From a virus, in IMG/VR virus record IMGVR_UViG_3300046791_000386, positions 1-42,345 of that record: a stretch of DNA of 42,345 nt. One strand, given 5' to 3'. The position numbers and the translations under genes were made by a program. Below are positions 29,421 through 37,848 of this stretch, piece by piece. The notes under the pieces were generated by a model that saw nothing but the letters and a program-made list of their open reading frames with translations, ran no database searches and was not told the DNA's origin. Within the stretch, counting starts at the first letter, position 1. Every line of letters starts with the position of its first letter.

Positions 29421-29781
29421 TACCGAGGTTCTCCACCTTCTCACCATCCACCTGGAACTTGACGATCGCGCCACCAATGCGATTGCGGTTCGGTTCACCA
29501 GTGAGTTCGACGAGCTCCTGCAGTGTCTTCGAGCTCCGAGCGTTGGGACCACTGATCGCTCGCCTCACCGCGTTGTACAGAACCTCAACAGGTGCATCGG
29601 GGCCAACGAAGTAGGGCCGTGCTGGATCGATCACCCGTTTGATCTGTCGGGTTCCTTTCACGCTACCGAGGAGCTTCTCTAGCTTCGTGGCCTGCTCTGC
29701 AATCGATTCGGCGCGCTCACGGAGCTTGCGGATCTCGGAAACAGGGTCGAGTTCGGTGCGAGTTGTCTTATTGGGGTTCAT
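29386..29781 (-). CDS. Coiled-coil protein with winged-helix-like C-terminus
   Basis: The product is 131 residues from ATG 29781. Residues 13-42 (VSEIRKLRERAESIAEQATKLEKLL) form a likely coiled coil. The C-terminal part (TLQELVELTGEPNRNRIGGAIVKFQ, then ENLGTRYRAYWWL) has the helix-turn-helix-plus-wing order of small DNA-binding domains. Lying alone on the minus strand between the cargo genes and the late structural genes, it is a candidate regulator. The family is not identified. Confidence 0.5.
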   Translation of the reverse strand: MNPNKTTRTELDPVSEIRKLRERAESIAEQATKLEKLLGSVKGTRQIKRVIDPARPYFVGPDAPVEVLYNAVRRAISGPNARSSKTLQELVELTGEPNRNRIGGAIVKFQVDGEKVENLGTRYRAYWWLRP

Positions 29782-29799
29782 TGTCTTGCCTTGTCATGT

Positions 29800-29816
29800 C
29801 CACCCGGAGCGGGTGG
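29800..29816. other. Short inverted repeat before the structural genes
   Basis: CCACCCG (29800-29806) pairs with CGGGTGG (29810-29816) over three bases. It lies between the start of the minus-strand regulator-like gene and the portal gene. No T-tract follows, so it may be an operator or hairpin and not a terminator. The rest of 29782-29943 shows no gene I can support. Confidence 0.3.
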
Positions 29817-29943
29817 TAGCTCCACCATACGGATCCTCGAACTACTTGCAAGCGCACAGGATTCGGAAGATGAAGATCGTGCGCCTACGCCACAATCCGA
29901 TCGATGTGTGGTGAGTGTCGCGGGCTTATGCCATCGTCATGCC

Positions 29944-31653
29944 ATGCCAAAAAACAGGGTGACCACGCAAAATAACAGGCTTCCGAATGGACGCTTCCCT
30001 AAGAATGTGAGCGGGAACCCCAACGGACGGCCACGGCTCGATGCAAAGGGTGATGTTACCCACCTCGATAGTTGGGAGAACGTCATCACCAACATTGGTA
30101 CGAACAAGGATGGTAGGAGCGGAGCTCGGTTCAAGCTCCGGGTGGTTGGTAGCACGCAAGCGCGGAACCTTTGGCGCGGTAATGATCTCGTCGCGCGCAT
30201 CGTCGAGACCCACGGTAACGAAGCCTTACGCCGCGGGATCGAGTTGAACCTCGGTGAAGGCCAGAAGGATGAATCCGAGCGCATCCTGGCCGTGCTCGAA
30301 GCGATTCCCGGGCCTGATTTCGTGGGTAACGGGTTGCTCTCGGTGTTCACCAAAGCGCTGCATTACGAATCCGCCTATGGTGGGTGCGCGATCTGGCCGG
30401 TGATTAACGATGCCGAGGGTTCGCTCGAGACACCACTCAACGAAGCCCAGATCCCGAGCGTCGATCGGTTGGTGATCTTCGAACCCCGTGAGCTCCGGCC
30501 CGAGCGCTACTACCAGGCACCAGACCCGAAGGCCGGCCAGGTAGAGGTGTACCGTATCCATCCACTAGCAACTCGAGGTGCAGCGCTTGGGATGCCGTTG
30601 ATCCATGAGTCACGGTTGATCATCTTCCCTGGTATCCGCGTCACGCGCGAGGACATCACCGGCGCGGAGTATGGGTGGGGTGACAATAAGCTTACCCGAT
30701 GCATGCCGGTGCTCTCGGATTTCGATCTCTCGTTTGGTGGTGCAGCTACTTTGCTCGCACAATTTTCTCAGCTGGTGATCAAGCTGAAAGGGTTAGCAAG
30801 CGCACAAGCCTCTAACGAGGATTTCCAGACCCATCTAAAGGCGATGGATACCGCTCGGTCGATTCTTAACGCGATGGTGGTGGATGAAGCCGATGACGTG
30901 CAGCGCCTAGCGGTCTCGATGGGTGGATTCCCCGAGACACTCGATAAGCTAGCGTTGCGGTTGTCGGCAGCAGCTGACATGCCTGTCTCCTTGTTACTTG
31001 GCCAAGCACCGGCCGGATTGCAAGCTACAGGCGACTCGGATATCCGGTTCTTCTACGATCGGATTGCGCAATTGCAGGCGCGCATCCGGCCTATGATCGA
31101 GCGGCTTGTGAAGTGGGTGATGTTGTCCACCACGGGCCCCACGAATGGTCAGGAGCCCGAAACATGGTGCGTGGAATTCCCCTCGCTATGGCAGCAAACG
31201 GAAGCGGAGAAGGTCGCTACACGTAAGACACAGATGGAGATCGACACGGGGTATATCGCCGCGCAAGTCTACTCACCCGAAGAGGCCGCCGCATTCCGGT
31301 TTAGTGGTGACACCTATTCGTTTGAAACCTCCATCGATTTCGCGGAGCGAGAGAAGCTGGCCAAGGCGGATGCAGCGGCCACGGCGTCACTCGGTGGGAG
31401 CTCCGACATCCAGAAGGAAGCACTCAACGGTGCGCAGATCTCATCGCTGATCGAGGTGGTCACGGCCGTGAACTCCGGTGCCATCTCGAGGGAATCAGGC
31501 ATTGCCGCATTGAAGCTGGCGTTCCAGCTCGATGATGCAGAGGCTATTGCGCTCGTTGGACCCGAGACGTTTAAGGCAACGGCCCCGGCACCTGCATCAC
31601 CGTTTGGTGGACCACCGGCCGCACCGGCCCCCGAGGTAACGAATGCCGGTTAA
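29944..31653 (+). CDS. Portal protein (DUF1073-like) with a DUF5681-like N-terminal motif
   Basis: The product is 569 residues from ATG 29944. The body matches DUF1073-type portals: RNLWRGNDLVARIVE, HYESAYGGCAIWPVIND, IHESRLIIFPGI, SDFDLSFGGAATLLAQFSQ, MPVSLLLGQAPAGLQATGDSDIRFFYD and IRPMIERLVKWV. The portal forms the dodecameric ring at the capsid vertex through which the terminase moves DNA. The N-terminus carries NGRFPKNVSGNPNGRPR, a near match to the DUF5681 signature usually found at the front of terminase small subunit-like proteins. The C-terminus is Ala/Pro-rich. Earlier in-frame starts give unlikely sequence. It overlaps the MuF-like gene by 11 bases. Confidence 0.82.
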   Translation: MPKNRVTTQNNRLPNGRFPKNVSGNPNGRPRLDAKGDVTHLDSWENVITNIGTNKDGRSGARFKLRVVGSTQARNLWRGNDLVARIVETHGNEALRRGIELNLGEGQKDESERILAVLEAIPGPDFVGNGLLSVFTKALHYESAYGGCAIWPVINDAEGSLETPLNEAQIPSVDRLVIFEPRELRPERYYQAPDPKAGQVEVYRIHPLATRGAALGMPLIHESRLIIFPGIRVTREDITGAEYGWGDNKLTRCMPVLSDFDLSFGGAATLLAQFSQLVIKLKGLASAQASNEDFQTHLKAMDTARSILNAMVVDEADDVQRLAVSMGGFPETLDKLALRLSAAADMPVSLLLGQAPAGLQATGDSDIRFFYDRIAQLQARIRPMIERLVKWVMLSTTGPTNGQEPETWCVEFPSLWQQTEAEKVATRKTQMEIDTGYIAAQVYSPEEAAAFRFSGDTYSFETSIDFAEREKLAKADAAATASLGGSSDIQKEALNGAQISSLIEVVTAVNSGAISRESGIAALKLAFQLDDAEAIALVGPETFKATAPAPASPFGGPPAAPAPEVTNAG

Positions 31654-32497
31654 CTATCGCGCGGCACACACGGCCGGGCGTATTCGTGTGATGCAGAGCA
31701 TCGGGCTGGCGAAGAAGCCGCGTAAACGCATCCCTCGGCAGATAGAACCTCGCGCAATCGAGCGCGAGTACCAGCGCACACTCATCGGTGTGATGCAGCA
31801 AGTGATCGCGACGTTCGATGATCTCAAGCACGAGCTACCGGGGTTGCTCGCATCGGCCGCGCGCGATCACCGGCTTGATGCTGGTGAGGGTTCACGGGTG
31901 CGCCAGCTCATCGAAGAGGCGCGTAGGAAGATGAACTCATCCATCCTGACACCCGAGCTTGATCGTATTGCTCGGAAGTTTGCAGAGCGCACGGCCAGCC
32001 ATCAACGGGTGGAGCTCAATAAGCAGGTGAAGGCAGCGCTTGGGGTGGATGTGTTCCTCACCGATCGTAGGCTAGTGCTATTGGTGGAAGCGTTCGTTAA
32101 TTCAAACGTGGGGCTCATCAAGAAACTAGGCGATGAGGTCGCGGGCCGTGTGGAGACTAGCGTCTTACGCGCCGTGCAAGATGCTAAACCGTGGGATCAG
32201 TTTGCTACCGAGCTCCAAGATCAATTTGATTTCGGTGAGACGCGCGCAAAGATCATTGCCCGTGACCAAATCGGAAAAATGTATGGCCAAACAAACGCGG
32301 CGCGGCAACGGGAGCTGGGGGTAACTCGTTTTCGGTGGAATACATCTAACGACGAGCGCGTTAGGCCCGAGCATGCCGTGCTTGATGGCAAGGTATTTAG
32401 TTACAACGATCCACCATCTGAGGGTTTACCTGGTGAGCCAATCTTGTGCAGGTGCGTGGCCGAACCGTTGTTTGATGGGATTCTCGAAGAGGTCTAG
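31643..32497 (+). CDS. MuF-like minor head protein (SPP1 gp7-type)
   Basis: The product is 284 residues. The C-terminal half has the Phage_Mu_F pattern: AKIIARDQIGKMYGQTNAARQRELGVTRFRWNTSNDERVRPEHAVLDGKVF, then GLPGEPILCRCVAEPLF. Here the D-R-R/H and CRC elements are conserved. The N-terminal half is helical and basic (KKPRKRIPRQIEPRAIEREYQ). These proteins bind the portal and are packed in the head in small number, some with a role in DNA ejection. It directly follows the portal gene, as usual in myoviruses and siphoviruses. Confidence 0.85.
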   Translation: MPVNYRAAHTAGRIRVMQSIGLAKKPRKRIPRQIEPRAIEREYQRTLIGVMQQVIATFDDLKHELPGLLASAARDHRLDAGEGSRVRQLIEEARRKMNSSILTPELDRIARKFAERTASHQRVELNKQVKAALGVDVFLTDRRLVLLVEAFVNSNVGLIKKLGDEVAGRVETSVLRAVQDAKPWDQFATELQDQFDFGETRAKIIARDQIGKMYGQTNAARQRELGVTRFRWNTSNDERVRPEHAVLDGKVFSYNDPPSEGLPGEPILCRCVAEPLFDGILEEV

Positions 32498-32559
32498 GCG
32501 GTAAGCGATCTTATACGCCATCTCGTGACACGATCAGCCCGATCACCCATGATCGGTGA

Positions 32560-32859
32560 ATGCCACCGAAGCGAAATCGCGACAACGTTAACGAGCGCTT
32601 CGCGAGCTTCACGCCGGTGATGTTCCAACGCGGCCAGGTGATACATGCGGTAACGCTATATGCGCCTAGTAAAACCGCGTGTGGTAAGAAGGCTCGTCGG
32701 GTTCACGTCCATTTCCTGCGCCGGATCGATTGCATCGATTGCCTGGCCGCTTTGTTCTACCGCGTACCCGTCGCGGCGATGAAGGCGTGGCTCGATCGTA
32801 ATGATTATCAGGCTTCGGATGCCGTGGTGAAGGCAGCCGTGAAGCGGGGGCGCAAGTGA
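32560..32859 (+). CDS. Small basic protein with CxxC
   Basis: The product is 99 residues from ATG 32560, at the end of a 62-base gap. It is basic at both ends (MPPKRNRDNVNERF and AAVKRGRK) and carries C41 and C58-I-D-C61, which may form a zinc site. The middle reads MFQRGQVIHAVTLYAPSKTACGKKARRVHVHF. It lies among head genes and is coupled to the next gene by a four-base overlap. Function unknown. Confidence 0.5.
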   Translation: MPPKRNRDNVNERFASFTPVMFQRGQVIHAVTLYAPSKTACGKKARRVHVHFLRRIDCIDCLAALFYRVPVAAMKAWLDRNDYQASDAVVKAAVKRGRK

Positions 32860-33098
32860 TCGTGCTACTCGCCATCGGTGTGTTCGTCGGAGCGGTGGCG
32901 ATCGACTATGCCGATTCGAAGAACACCCTCGCGGTGGCGAATCGTGATGCGCATGGCGCGGCCCGGTGGAGCGTTATGATGTATGTTATTGGATTGGTAG
33001 GGTTCTTCGCCGTACTCGAGGTGTCGTGGTGGCTAGCAATCCCCACGTGCGCTGGCCTCTACACAGGATCATGGTGGGCGGTTAGCCACCATCGCTAA
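32856..33098 (+). CDS. Two-helix membrane protein
   Basis: The product is 80 residues from a GTG overlapping the upstream stop (GTGA). An N-terminal hydrophobic helix (VLLAIGVFVGAVAIDYADSK) and a second hydrophobic region (WSVMMYVIGLVGFFAVLEVSWWLAIPTCAGLYTG) enclose a short polar loop (NTLAVANRDAHGAARW). I have seen similar small membrane proteins among phage genes, without an assigned role. Being within the head gene cluster it would be made late. Confidence 0.55.
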   Translation: MIVLLAIGVFVGAVAIDYADSKNTLAVANRDAHGAARWSVMMYVIGLVGFFAVLEVSWWLAIPTCAGLYTGSWWAVSHHR

Positions 33099-33147
33099 AC
33101 CTTTCTTTGCAAATGTCGTACCGCGGGGCTAATTTTCCGACTAACCC

Positions 33148-34302
33148 ATGAGAGTGCATTTTGATCGCGCGAATATGGTGAGACGTGGTGCAACCACCAC
33201 GTTTACGGCCACCGTTGCGCGAACCCACGATCGACGGGATGCACTCCAGTACGAATGGGGTGCCGAGTATCGCGATACCGCGGAGCTCCAACGAATTGTA
33301 GATCAGCTCCCTGGCCTACCAATCGTGGCCCCGCCGACTGCACCTTATGGTCATCCGGCCGGGTTGCTCCTCGATAACGTACCTCATCGGGTGATCGGTC
33401 GTATCGATAGCGCGAAGCTGGAAAACGATAGGGCCGTGGTGGAGATGACGGTTCATGACGCGGCCGCGATCGCCGCAATCGACGGCGGTATCACCGAAGT
33501 TAGTTTGGGATATCAAGCCGCGACATCAATGGGTTTTCAAAGGCACACACGCGTGGATCATCTCGCGATTGTGCCAAAGGGTAATTGTGGCGCCACTTGT
33601 TCGATCACCGCTCGTGTGGATGCATGTTGTGACGCATGCGAGAAAACTAAACCTTGCATGGCGCAAACGCCTATGCACAACTCAGGCCTAGGAGACACCA
33701 TCATGGACAAAGACGAGCTGATCCGACAACTCAATGCCCAGCTTGCCGAGGTTACCACTCGCGCGGATGCTGCAACTACCGAGCTTGCCGCTGCAAGTGC
33801 TCGCTTCGATCATGCATCGGGTGAGGCTTCTCAGCTGAAGAAGGATCTCGAAGAGGCCAACGCGCGCATTGCAGCCAATGATGCGGCCGTGCAGACCGAA
33901 GCCGTTAAGCAGGTCACCACGAAGCTGGATGAAGCAACCGCGAAAATCGCGCGCTTCGATGAGCTTTTCGTTGATCGCGTCGAGAAGCGCGTCGCTCTCG
34001 AGCGTAAGGCCGAAATCGTTCTCGGACCGGAAGCATCCAAGTTCCGTGGCCTCACCGATCGCATGGTGCGCACGCTGGTGATCAAGCAACTCGATGCTTC
34101 CGCCGATGTCTCGGACACCATCTCGGATGGCCATCTCGAAGGTCGCTTTGACGTTCTCACCGAGCGCCGTGTGGCCACCGCGCGTAGCATCGCTCGCGTT
34201 TCCGAAGTCGCTACTCAGGAGCGTAAGGATGCAGCCGCACCCGTCGCTTCCAACCAGCTTTGGTTGCTTCCGCTTCCCAGCACGTCAATGAAAGGGGTCT
34301 AG
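33148..34302 (+). CDS. Prohead protease/scaffold of the DUF2213 type
   Basis: The product is 384 residues. The front domain (residues 1-150) follows DUF2213: LPIVAPPTAPYGHPAGLL, HRVIGRIDSAKLENDRAVVEMTV, GITEVSLGYQA and RVDHLAIVPKGNCG. The H and S in GHPAGLL and EVSLGY are the likely catalytic pair of this capsid-protease-like family. A Cys-rich joint (CCDACEKTKPC) follows. The rest (about 190-290) is a charged coiled coil with an Ala-rich register (LIRQLNAQLAEVTTRADAATTELAAASARF), typical of a scaffold. The single chain can serve as protease and scaffold during head assembly. It directly precedes the cement and major capsid genes. Confidence 0.78.
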   Translation: MRVHFDRANMVRRGATTTFTATVARTHDRRDALQYEWGAEYRDTAELQRIVDQLPGLPIVAPPTAPYGHPAGLLLDNVPHRVIGRIDSAKLENDRAVVEMTVHDAAAIAAIDGGITEVSLGYQAATSMGFQRHTRVDHLAIVPKGNCGATCSITARVDACCDACEKTKPCMAQTPMHNSGLGDTIMDKDELIRQLNAQLAEVTTRADAATTELAAASARFDHASGEASQLKKDLEEANARIAANDAAVQTEAVKQVTTKLDEATAKIARFDELFVDRVEKRVALERKAEIVLGPEASKFRGLTDRMVRTLVIKQLDASADVSDTISDGHLEGRFDVLTERRVATARSIARVSEVATQERKDAAAPVASNQLWLLPLPSTSMKGV

Positions 34303-34304
34303 CC

Positions 34305-34826
34305 ATGCCGCAGTCTGAAATTACCGATCTCGCAGTGGGCCCCGCTGGCCTCAAGCTCGAAGGGGAGGATCGCACGGGTACCTCGGAAGAGGCTACTGAT
34401 GGGATTCCCTTTGGTGTGATGGTGTGCCAGGGCACTGCCGACGATGGCATCCTGCTCTTGAATACCTCGGCGGCCGCGATGGCTACCAAGCTCAAGGGTA
34501 TCCTCCTCTTCGATCATCACTTCGCGCGTAACGTGGAGCTCGATGCGAATGGCGATCTAGCCCCCCAGGCGACGGGCGCAATCCTCACTGAGGGCACCTG
34601 TCTGGTGCTCGTAGAAGAGGCCGTTGCCCCTGGTGATCCGGTTCGAGTTCGAGTCGTGGTTGAGGACGATGAGGTCCCTGGCGCATTCCGCACTGGTCCT
34701 GATGACACCTCGGATTGCGTCAATATCTCGAAGTTTGCCCAGTGGCGCTCGTCGGCGGATGCCGGTGAGTACGCGGAACTCGAGATCAATATGACCATGT
34801 CAGCCAACGCTACTGCGGATTCGTAG
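34305..34826 (+). CDS. Capsid cement/decoration protein (gp24-like)
   Basis: The product is 173 residues from ATG 34305. It is acidic and beta-rich: GIPFGVMVCQGTADDGILLLNT, KGILLFDHHFARNVELDANGDLAP, GTCLVLVEEAVAPGDPVRVRVVVED and FRTGPDDTSDCVNISKFAQWRSSADAGEYAELEIN. Small proteins of this pattern between a DUF2213 protease and a DUF2184 capsid gene are structural cement proteins that stabilise the shell. A start at 34260 is possible but overlaps the upstream gene. Confidence 0.65.
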   Translation: MPQSEITDLAVGPAGLKLEGEDRTGTSEEATDGIPFGVMVCQGTADDGILLLNTSAAAMATKLKGILLFDHHFARNVELDANGDLAPQATGAILTEGTCLVLVEEAVAPGDPVRVRVVVEDDEVPGAFRTGPDDTSDCVNISKFAQWRSSADAGEYAELEINMTMSANATADS

Positions 34827-34848
34827 TCGGAAAAGGAAGCACAAGATC

Positions 34849-35796
34849 ATGAAGCTCTATAATCTTTCCCGGCTTGATGCAGCGCAGAACGTCTTCTTCT
34901 CGCGCGACCTCGAGTCAATCGATCCTCAGGAGTACATCAACCTGATTCCCGGTCGGCTTGCTCGTCGGTACATCCCGGCGCTCGCTGGCGTTCCTCCGTA
35001 CGCGAACGTTTACACGTATCGCATGTACCAGATGATGGGCCGCACGAAGGCGGGCTCGAAGCACGGCAACGATTCGCCGCGCGCTTCGCTCACCGGCGTG
35101 GAGACCCCTCGCAAGATTGTTCAGCTGGAGAACCACTACAGCTGGACCACTCGCGAGATCGAGCAAGCGGCGGCCACTGGCGCCCCGCTGGATCGCCTAA
35201 CGGTCCTCGCCGCGATGTCTGCTACCGAGCAGAAGATCGACGACATGCTCGCGCTCGGTGATTCCGCGCACGGCATCACGGGTTTGCTCAATGACCCAAT
35301 TGTGGATGACGATGTTCTCACCCCGACCACGAAGACGGGCGGACCCACGTGGGCCACGTCGGGCAACACGGGTGATCAGGTCCTCGCGGATCTGAACAAG
35401 ATCACCATGTCGCTTGTCGGCCAGCTCAAGAGCACGGATGCCCCGGGCTTCCAGAAGTTCACGATCCTGGTTCCTACGCAGCAATACGCCTACCTCGCGA
35501 CCACGCCTCGTGGCACGGGTACGGATACGACGCTCCTGCAGTTTGCCCTTCGTAACAACCCCTGGATCGAAGCGATCGAGCCATGGGACAAGTGCGACGG
35601 TGCGGGCTCGGGCCCGTCGGATCGCATGGTGGCATATGCTCGCAACCCGATGTGTCTCGGCGCACTCGTTCCCGACGAGTTCCGTGCACATGCTCCCCAG
35701 GAGCGCGGGTTGGAAGTGTACGTTCCGACCACGGCATCATGCGGTGGCACCGTTATTCGGTACCCCGTCGCGGTCAAGTATATGGATGGCATCTAG
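34849..35796 (+). CDS. Major capsid protein (DUF2184-like)
   Basis: The product is 315 residues. The start LDAAQNVFFSRDLESIDPQEYINLIPG, the middle YTYRMYQMMGRTKAGSKHGNDSPRAS and SWTTREIEQAAATGAPLD, and the C-terminal YARNPMCLGALVPDEFRAHAPQERGLEVYVPTTASCGGTVIRYP fit DUF2184 coat proteins of the HK97 fold. Codon use shifts to a more uniform, highly expressed style here (frequent CGC, AAG, CTC), as expected for the most abundant virion protein. The gene order portal, MuF, protease/scaffold, cement, capsid supports the call. Confidence 0.85.
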   Translation: MKLYNLSRLDAAQNVFFSRDLESIDPQEYINLIPGRLARRYIPALAGVPPYANVYTYRMYQMMGRTKAGSKHGNDSPRASLTGVETPRKIVQLENHYSWTTREIEQAAATGAPLDRLTVLAAMSATEQKIDDMLALGDSAHGITGLLNDPIVDDDVLTPTTKTGGPTWATSGNTGDQVLADLNKITMSLVGQLKSTDAPGFQKFTILVPTQQYAYLATTPRGTGTDTTLLQFALRNNPWIEAIEPWDKCDGAGSGPSDRMVAYARNPMCLGALVPDEFRAHAPQERGLEVYVPTTASCGGTVIRYPVAVKYMDGI

Positions 35797-35835
35797 CCAG
35801 CCATAGGGCCCTGCTTTACGGAGTAGCCCTTTGAT

Positions 35836-35906
35836 GCGGGGGGAGTGAGACGGCAACACGCGTGGCTCATACCCACGAGCACCAGCGTTCAATTCCTGGC
35901 CCCGCT
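35836..35906 (+). tRNA. tRNA-Met-like (anticodon CAT), atypical
   Basis: A cloverleaf can be drawn. Acceptor GCGGGG pairs with CCCCGC (six pairs), D-stem GTG pairs with CAC over a GG-containing loop, and anticodon stem CGTGG pairs with CCACG around CTCATAC with CAT at 35868-35870. The T-arm is CCAG-G over TTCAATT. Departures from normal are the six-pair acceptor, G at position 8 and one bulged C in the T-stem. T33 and A37 around the anticodon and the TTCAA T-loop are conserved. No CCA is encoded. It lies between the major capsid gene and the next virion gene. It may be functional or decaying; a methionine or lysidine-type isoleucine identity cannot be separated by eye. Confidence 0.6.
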
Positions 35907-35945
35907 ACTAACTGATGCCCTACTGGCAACTTCGAGGGGGAAGCC

Positions 35946-36956
35946 ATGAAACGTCTATCGAATGTCATAACGCCGGTATCGCTAGCAGATGGCGTATCCG
36001 CGCTCACGCTTCCCCCGGCCGTTTATGCACTTGTGCCCGAAGGCTGGCAGACATTCGAAGGTACCATTCCCGAGTTCGATCTCGAGGTATGGGCGACGGA
36101 TGCACGCGCACTCACGGCCGCGACGCTTTATGGTGCGGCCGTTCATCCGCATGCCATTGCCAATTTTGACTTGGATTCGGTGAACGCGGGTACCGAGACG
36201 TTTACGAAGACGGGCCATGGTCTGTTCACGGGTGATGGCCCCATTCGCTTCACCAGCGATGACCTAGCGGCCACGAAGGCATCGCTAGACCTCGCGCCGA
36301 TCACCGCGGTTATCGAGACCGTGGTGCAAGCGGCGAACGCCGGTGATGCAGGCAACGATATCACCCTCGCACTCACGGCCGATGGTACAGGTGTTGGTAC
36401 GCTCGATGAGAGCGCGTTCCCCATCATCGTGTTCCATTACGAGACCGCCGTGACCACGGTTGGAGACTTCGAGGATGCAATCACCGCATCGGTGAATCTC
36501 CAGGTGAAGACCGCCGACGGTACGCCCGCCACGGTGCTCACGATCGTTAATGATGACTTCACGGCCACGAATCTCACCAACGGTACCGATGATAGCGCGC
36601 TCCCCGCGGGCATTGATGTGGGCGTGGATTATTGGGTGATCAAAACCACCGATGATGCCTTTAAGCTGGCAGACAGCTTGCGTGATGCGTTCGATGGTAT
36701 CTACATCACGATCGGTGATGCGGGTGTCGGTGTCATCACCGTGAGCGATACGGCCGATACGTCTCGCGCGTACTGGCATAGCCACGGCCTGCTAGGACCG
36801 GCGAGCGATGGGGCCATCACCCTCACCGCACAATCGGCCTACCTCACGCGGCGTGTACATCACCCACGGGCGTTTGCATATGCCGTGGTTGCAACCTTTG
36901 GCGCTGGTGCCGGTTTGGTATCGGTGACGATGGTGCCGATTGTCGATGGAGACTAG
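35946..36956 (+). CDS. Virion protein with nested beta domains
   Basis: The product is 336 residues, preceded by GAGGGGG. After about 75 residues a domain begins (ETFTKTGHGLFTGDGPIRFTS) and resumes after residue 215 (LPAGIDVGVDYWVIKTTDDAFKLADSLRDAFDG, ITIGDAGVGVITV). Between the halves sits a second unit (AGNDITLALTADGTGVGTLDESAFPIIVFHYE, TTVGDFEDAITASVNLQVKT). The first unit recurs in the tail sheath protein of this window. The C-terminus (HHPRAFAYAVVATFGAGAGLVSVTMVPIVDGD) looks like a surface beta domain. It is probably a capsid decoration or connector-associated protein, by position after the capsid gene. Confidence 0.55.
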   Translation: MKRLSNVITPVSLADGVSALTLPPAVYALVPEGWQTFEGTIPEFDLEVWATDARALTAATLYGAAVHPHAIANFDLDSVNAGTETFTKTGHGLFTGDGPIRFTSDDLAATKASLDLAPITAVIETVVQAANAGDAGNDITLALTADGTGVGTLDESAFPIIVFHYETAVTTVGDFEDAITASVNLQVKTADGTPATVLTIVNDDFTATNLTNGTDDSALPAGIDVGVDYWVIKTTDDAFKLADSLRDAFDGIYITIGDAGVGVITVSDTADTSRAYWHSHGLLGPASDGAITLTAQSAYLTRRVHHPRAFAYAVVATFGAGAGLVSVTMVPIVDGD

Positions 36957-36958
36957 CC

Positions 36959-37318
36959 ATGGCCACCACGCCAATAACGTGGGATGACGTCATCGCGATT
37001 GCCTCGGAACTCTCTACCGTTGCCGAGGATACGCAGGATGCAATCCTCGCCTACGCGAATGACGCGCTCGTGGAGTCGATGTTCAAACCAAGCGCGCTGA
37101 AGATGGCCCGCGTCTATCTCGCCGCGCACATGGCCACGGTGAACCCTGCCTTCGGCGGTAGCGCGATTGGACCTATCGTGTCCGAGAGTGAGGGTGGCAT
37201 CTCGCGCTCCTATGCATTCGTTGCAGGGAGTTCAAGCTTCGTTGGTTCCACCTATGGCGGGATGCTGCAGTGGCTCATCGATACGAGCCGTGCGCGATTC
37301 CCGGTGGTGCTTCGGTGA
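36959..37318 (+). CDS. Head-tail connector protein (DUF4054-like)
   Basis: The product is 119 residues. ITWDDVIAIASELSTVAEDTQDAILAYANDAL, ALKMARVYLAAHMATV and IVSESEGGISRSYAF, followed by STYGGMLQWLIDTSRARFPVVLR, fit the DUF4054 family of neck adaptor proteins. These helical proteins form the ring under the portal. It overlaps the next gene by four bases (GTGA). Confidence 0.72.
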   Translation: MATTPITWDDVIAIASELSTVAEDTQDAILAYANDALVESMFKPSALKMARVYLAAHMATVNPAFGGSAIGPIVSESEGGISRSYAFVAGSSSFVGSTYGGMLQWLIDTSRARFPVVLR

Positions 37319-37848
37319 GCGATGTAACCGTCAACCGTCGGGTATGGGATGAGCTTCTAGCTCGGGCCCATAAGCTCGATAAGGCTCACGTGAAGGTGGG
37401 CGTGCTCGCGAGCAAGGGTGCTGGTGATACACATAACACCGACGGTGGTTCGCCGATGACGCTCGTAGAGATCGCGGCCGTGCACGAGTTCGGTTCGAGG
37501 GATGGCCGCATCCCGGAGCGCTCGTTCCTTCGCTCCACGTTTCTCATCCGTCGCGTGAACGCACTAGCGGCGATGCAGACCAAGCTGGCGAAGGCGATCG
37601 TTACCGACGGGATGGATCCATCGAAGGCATTGGCGATCTTAGGCGCGTGGGGAGCGGCCGAAGTGAAGAACACCTTCACCGAGATCGATATCCCACCACC
37701 GCTCGCGGAGTCCACCATCGCGCGTAAGGGTAGCTCACGGCCGCTCGTGGATACGGGGCTCCTCAAGAATTCGATCAGCTACGAGGTGGTGGATAACGAT
37801 TCATCCACTGAGGTCACTCACACCACCATGCCATCTAGAGGTGGATGA
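37315..37848 (+). CDS. Tail completion/neck protein (HK97 gp10-like)
   Basis: The product is 177 residues from a GTG at 37315 that overlaps the preceding stop. The segment VKVGVLASKG with MTLVEIAAVHEFGSRDGRIPERSFLRSTF matches the virion morphogenesis/HK97 gp10 family, in which the A-V-H-E-F-G and I-P-x-R-S-F-L-R blocks are conserved. The end (SRPLVDTGLLKNSISYEVVD) also fits. It likely completes the head-tail interface. Coupled to the next gene by four bases. Confidence 0.75.
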   Translation: MSDVTVNRRVWDELLARAHKLDKAHVKVGVLASKGAGDTHNTDGGSPMTLVEIAAVHEFGSRDGRIPERSFLRSTFLIRRVNALAAMQTKLAKAIVTDGMDPSKALAILGAWGAAEVKNTFTEIDIPPPLAESTIARKGSSRPLVDTGLLKNSISYEVVDNDSSTEVTHTTMPSRGG

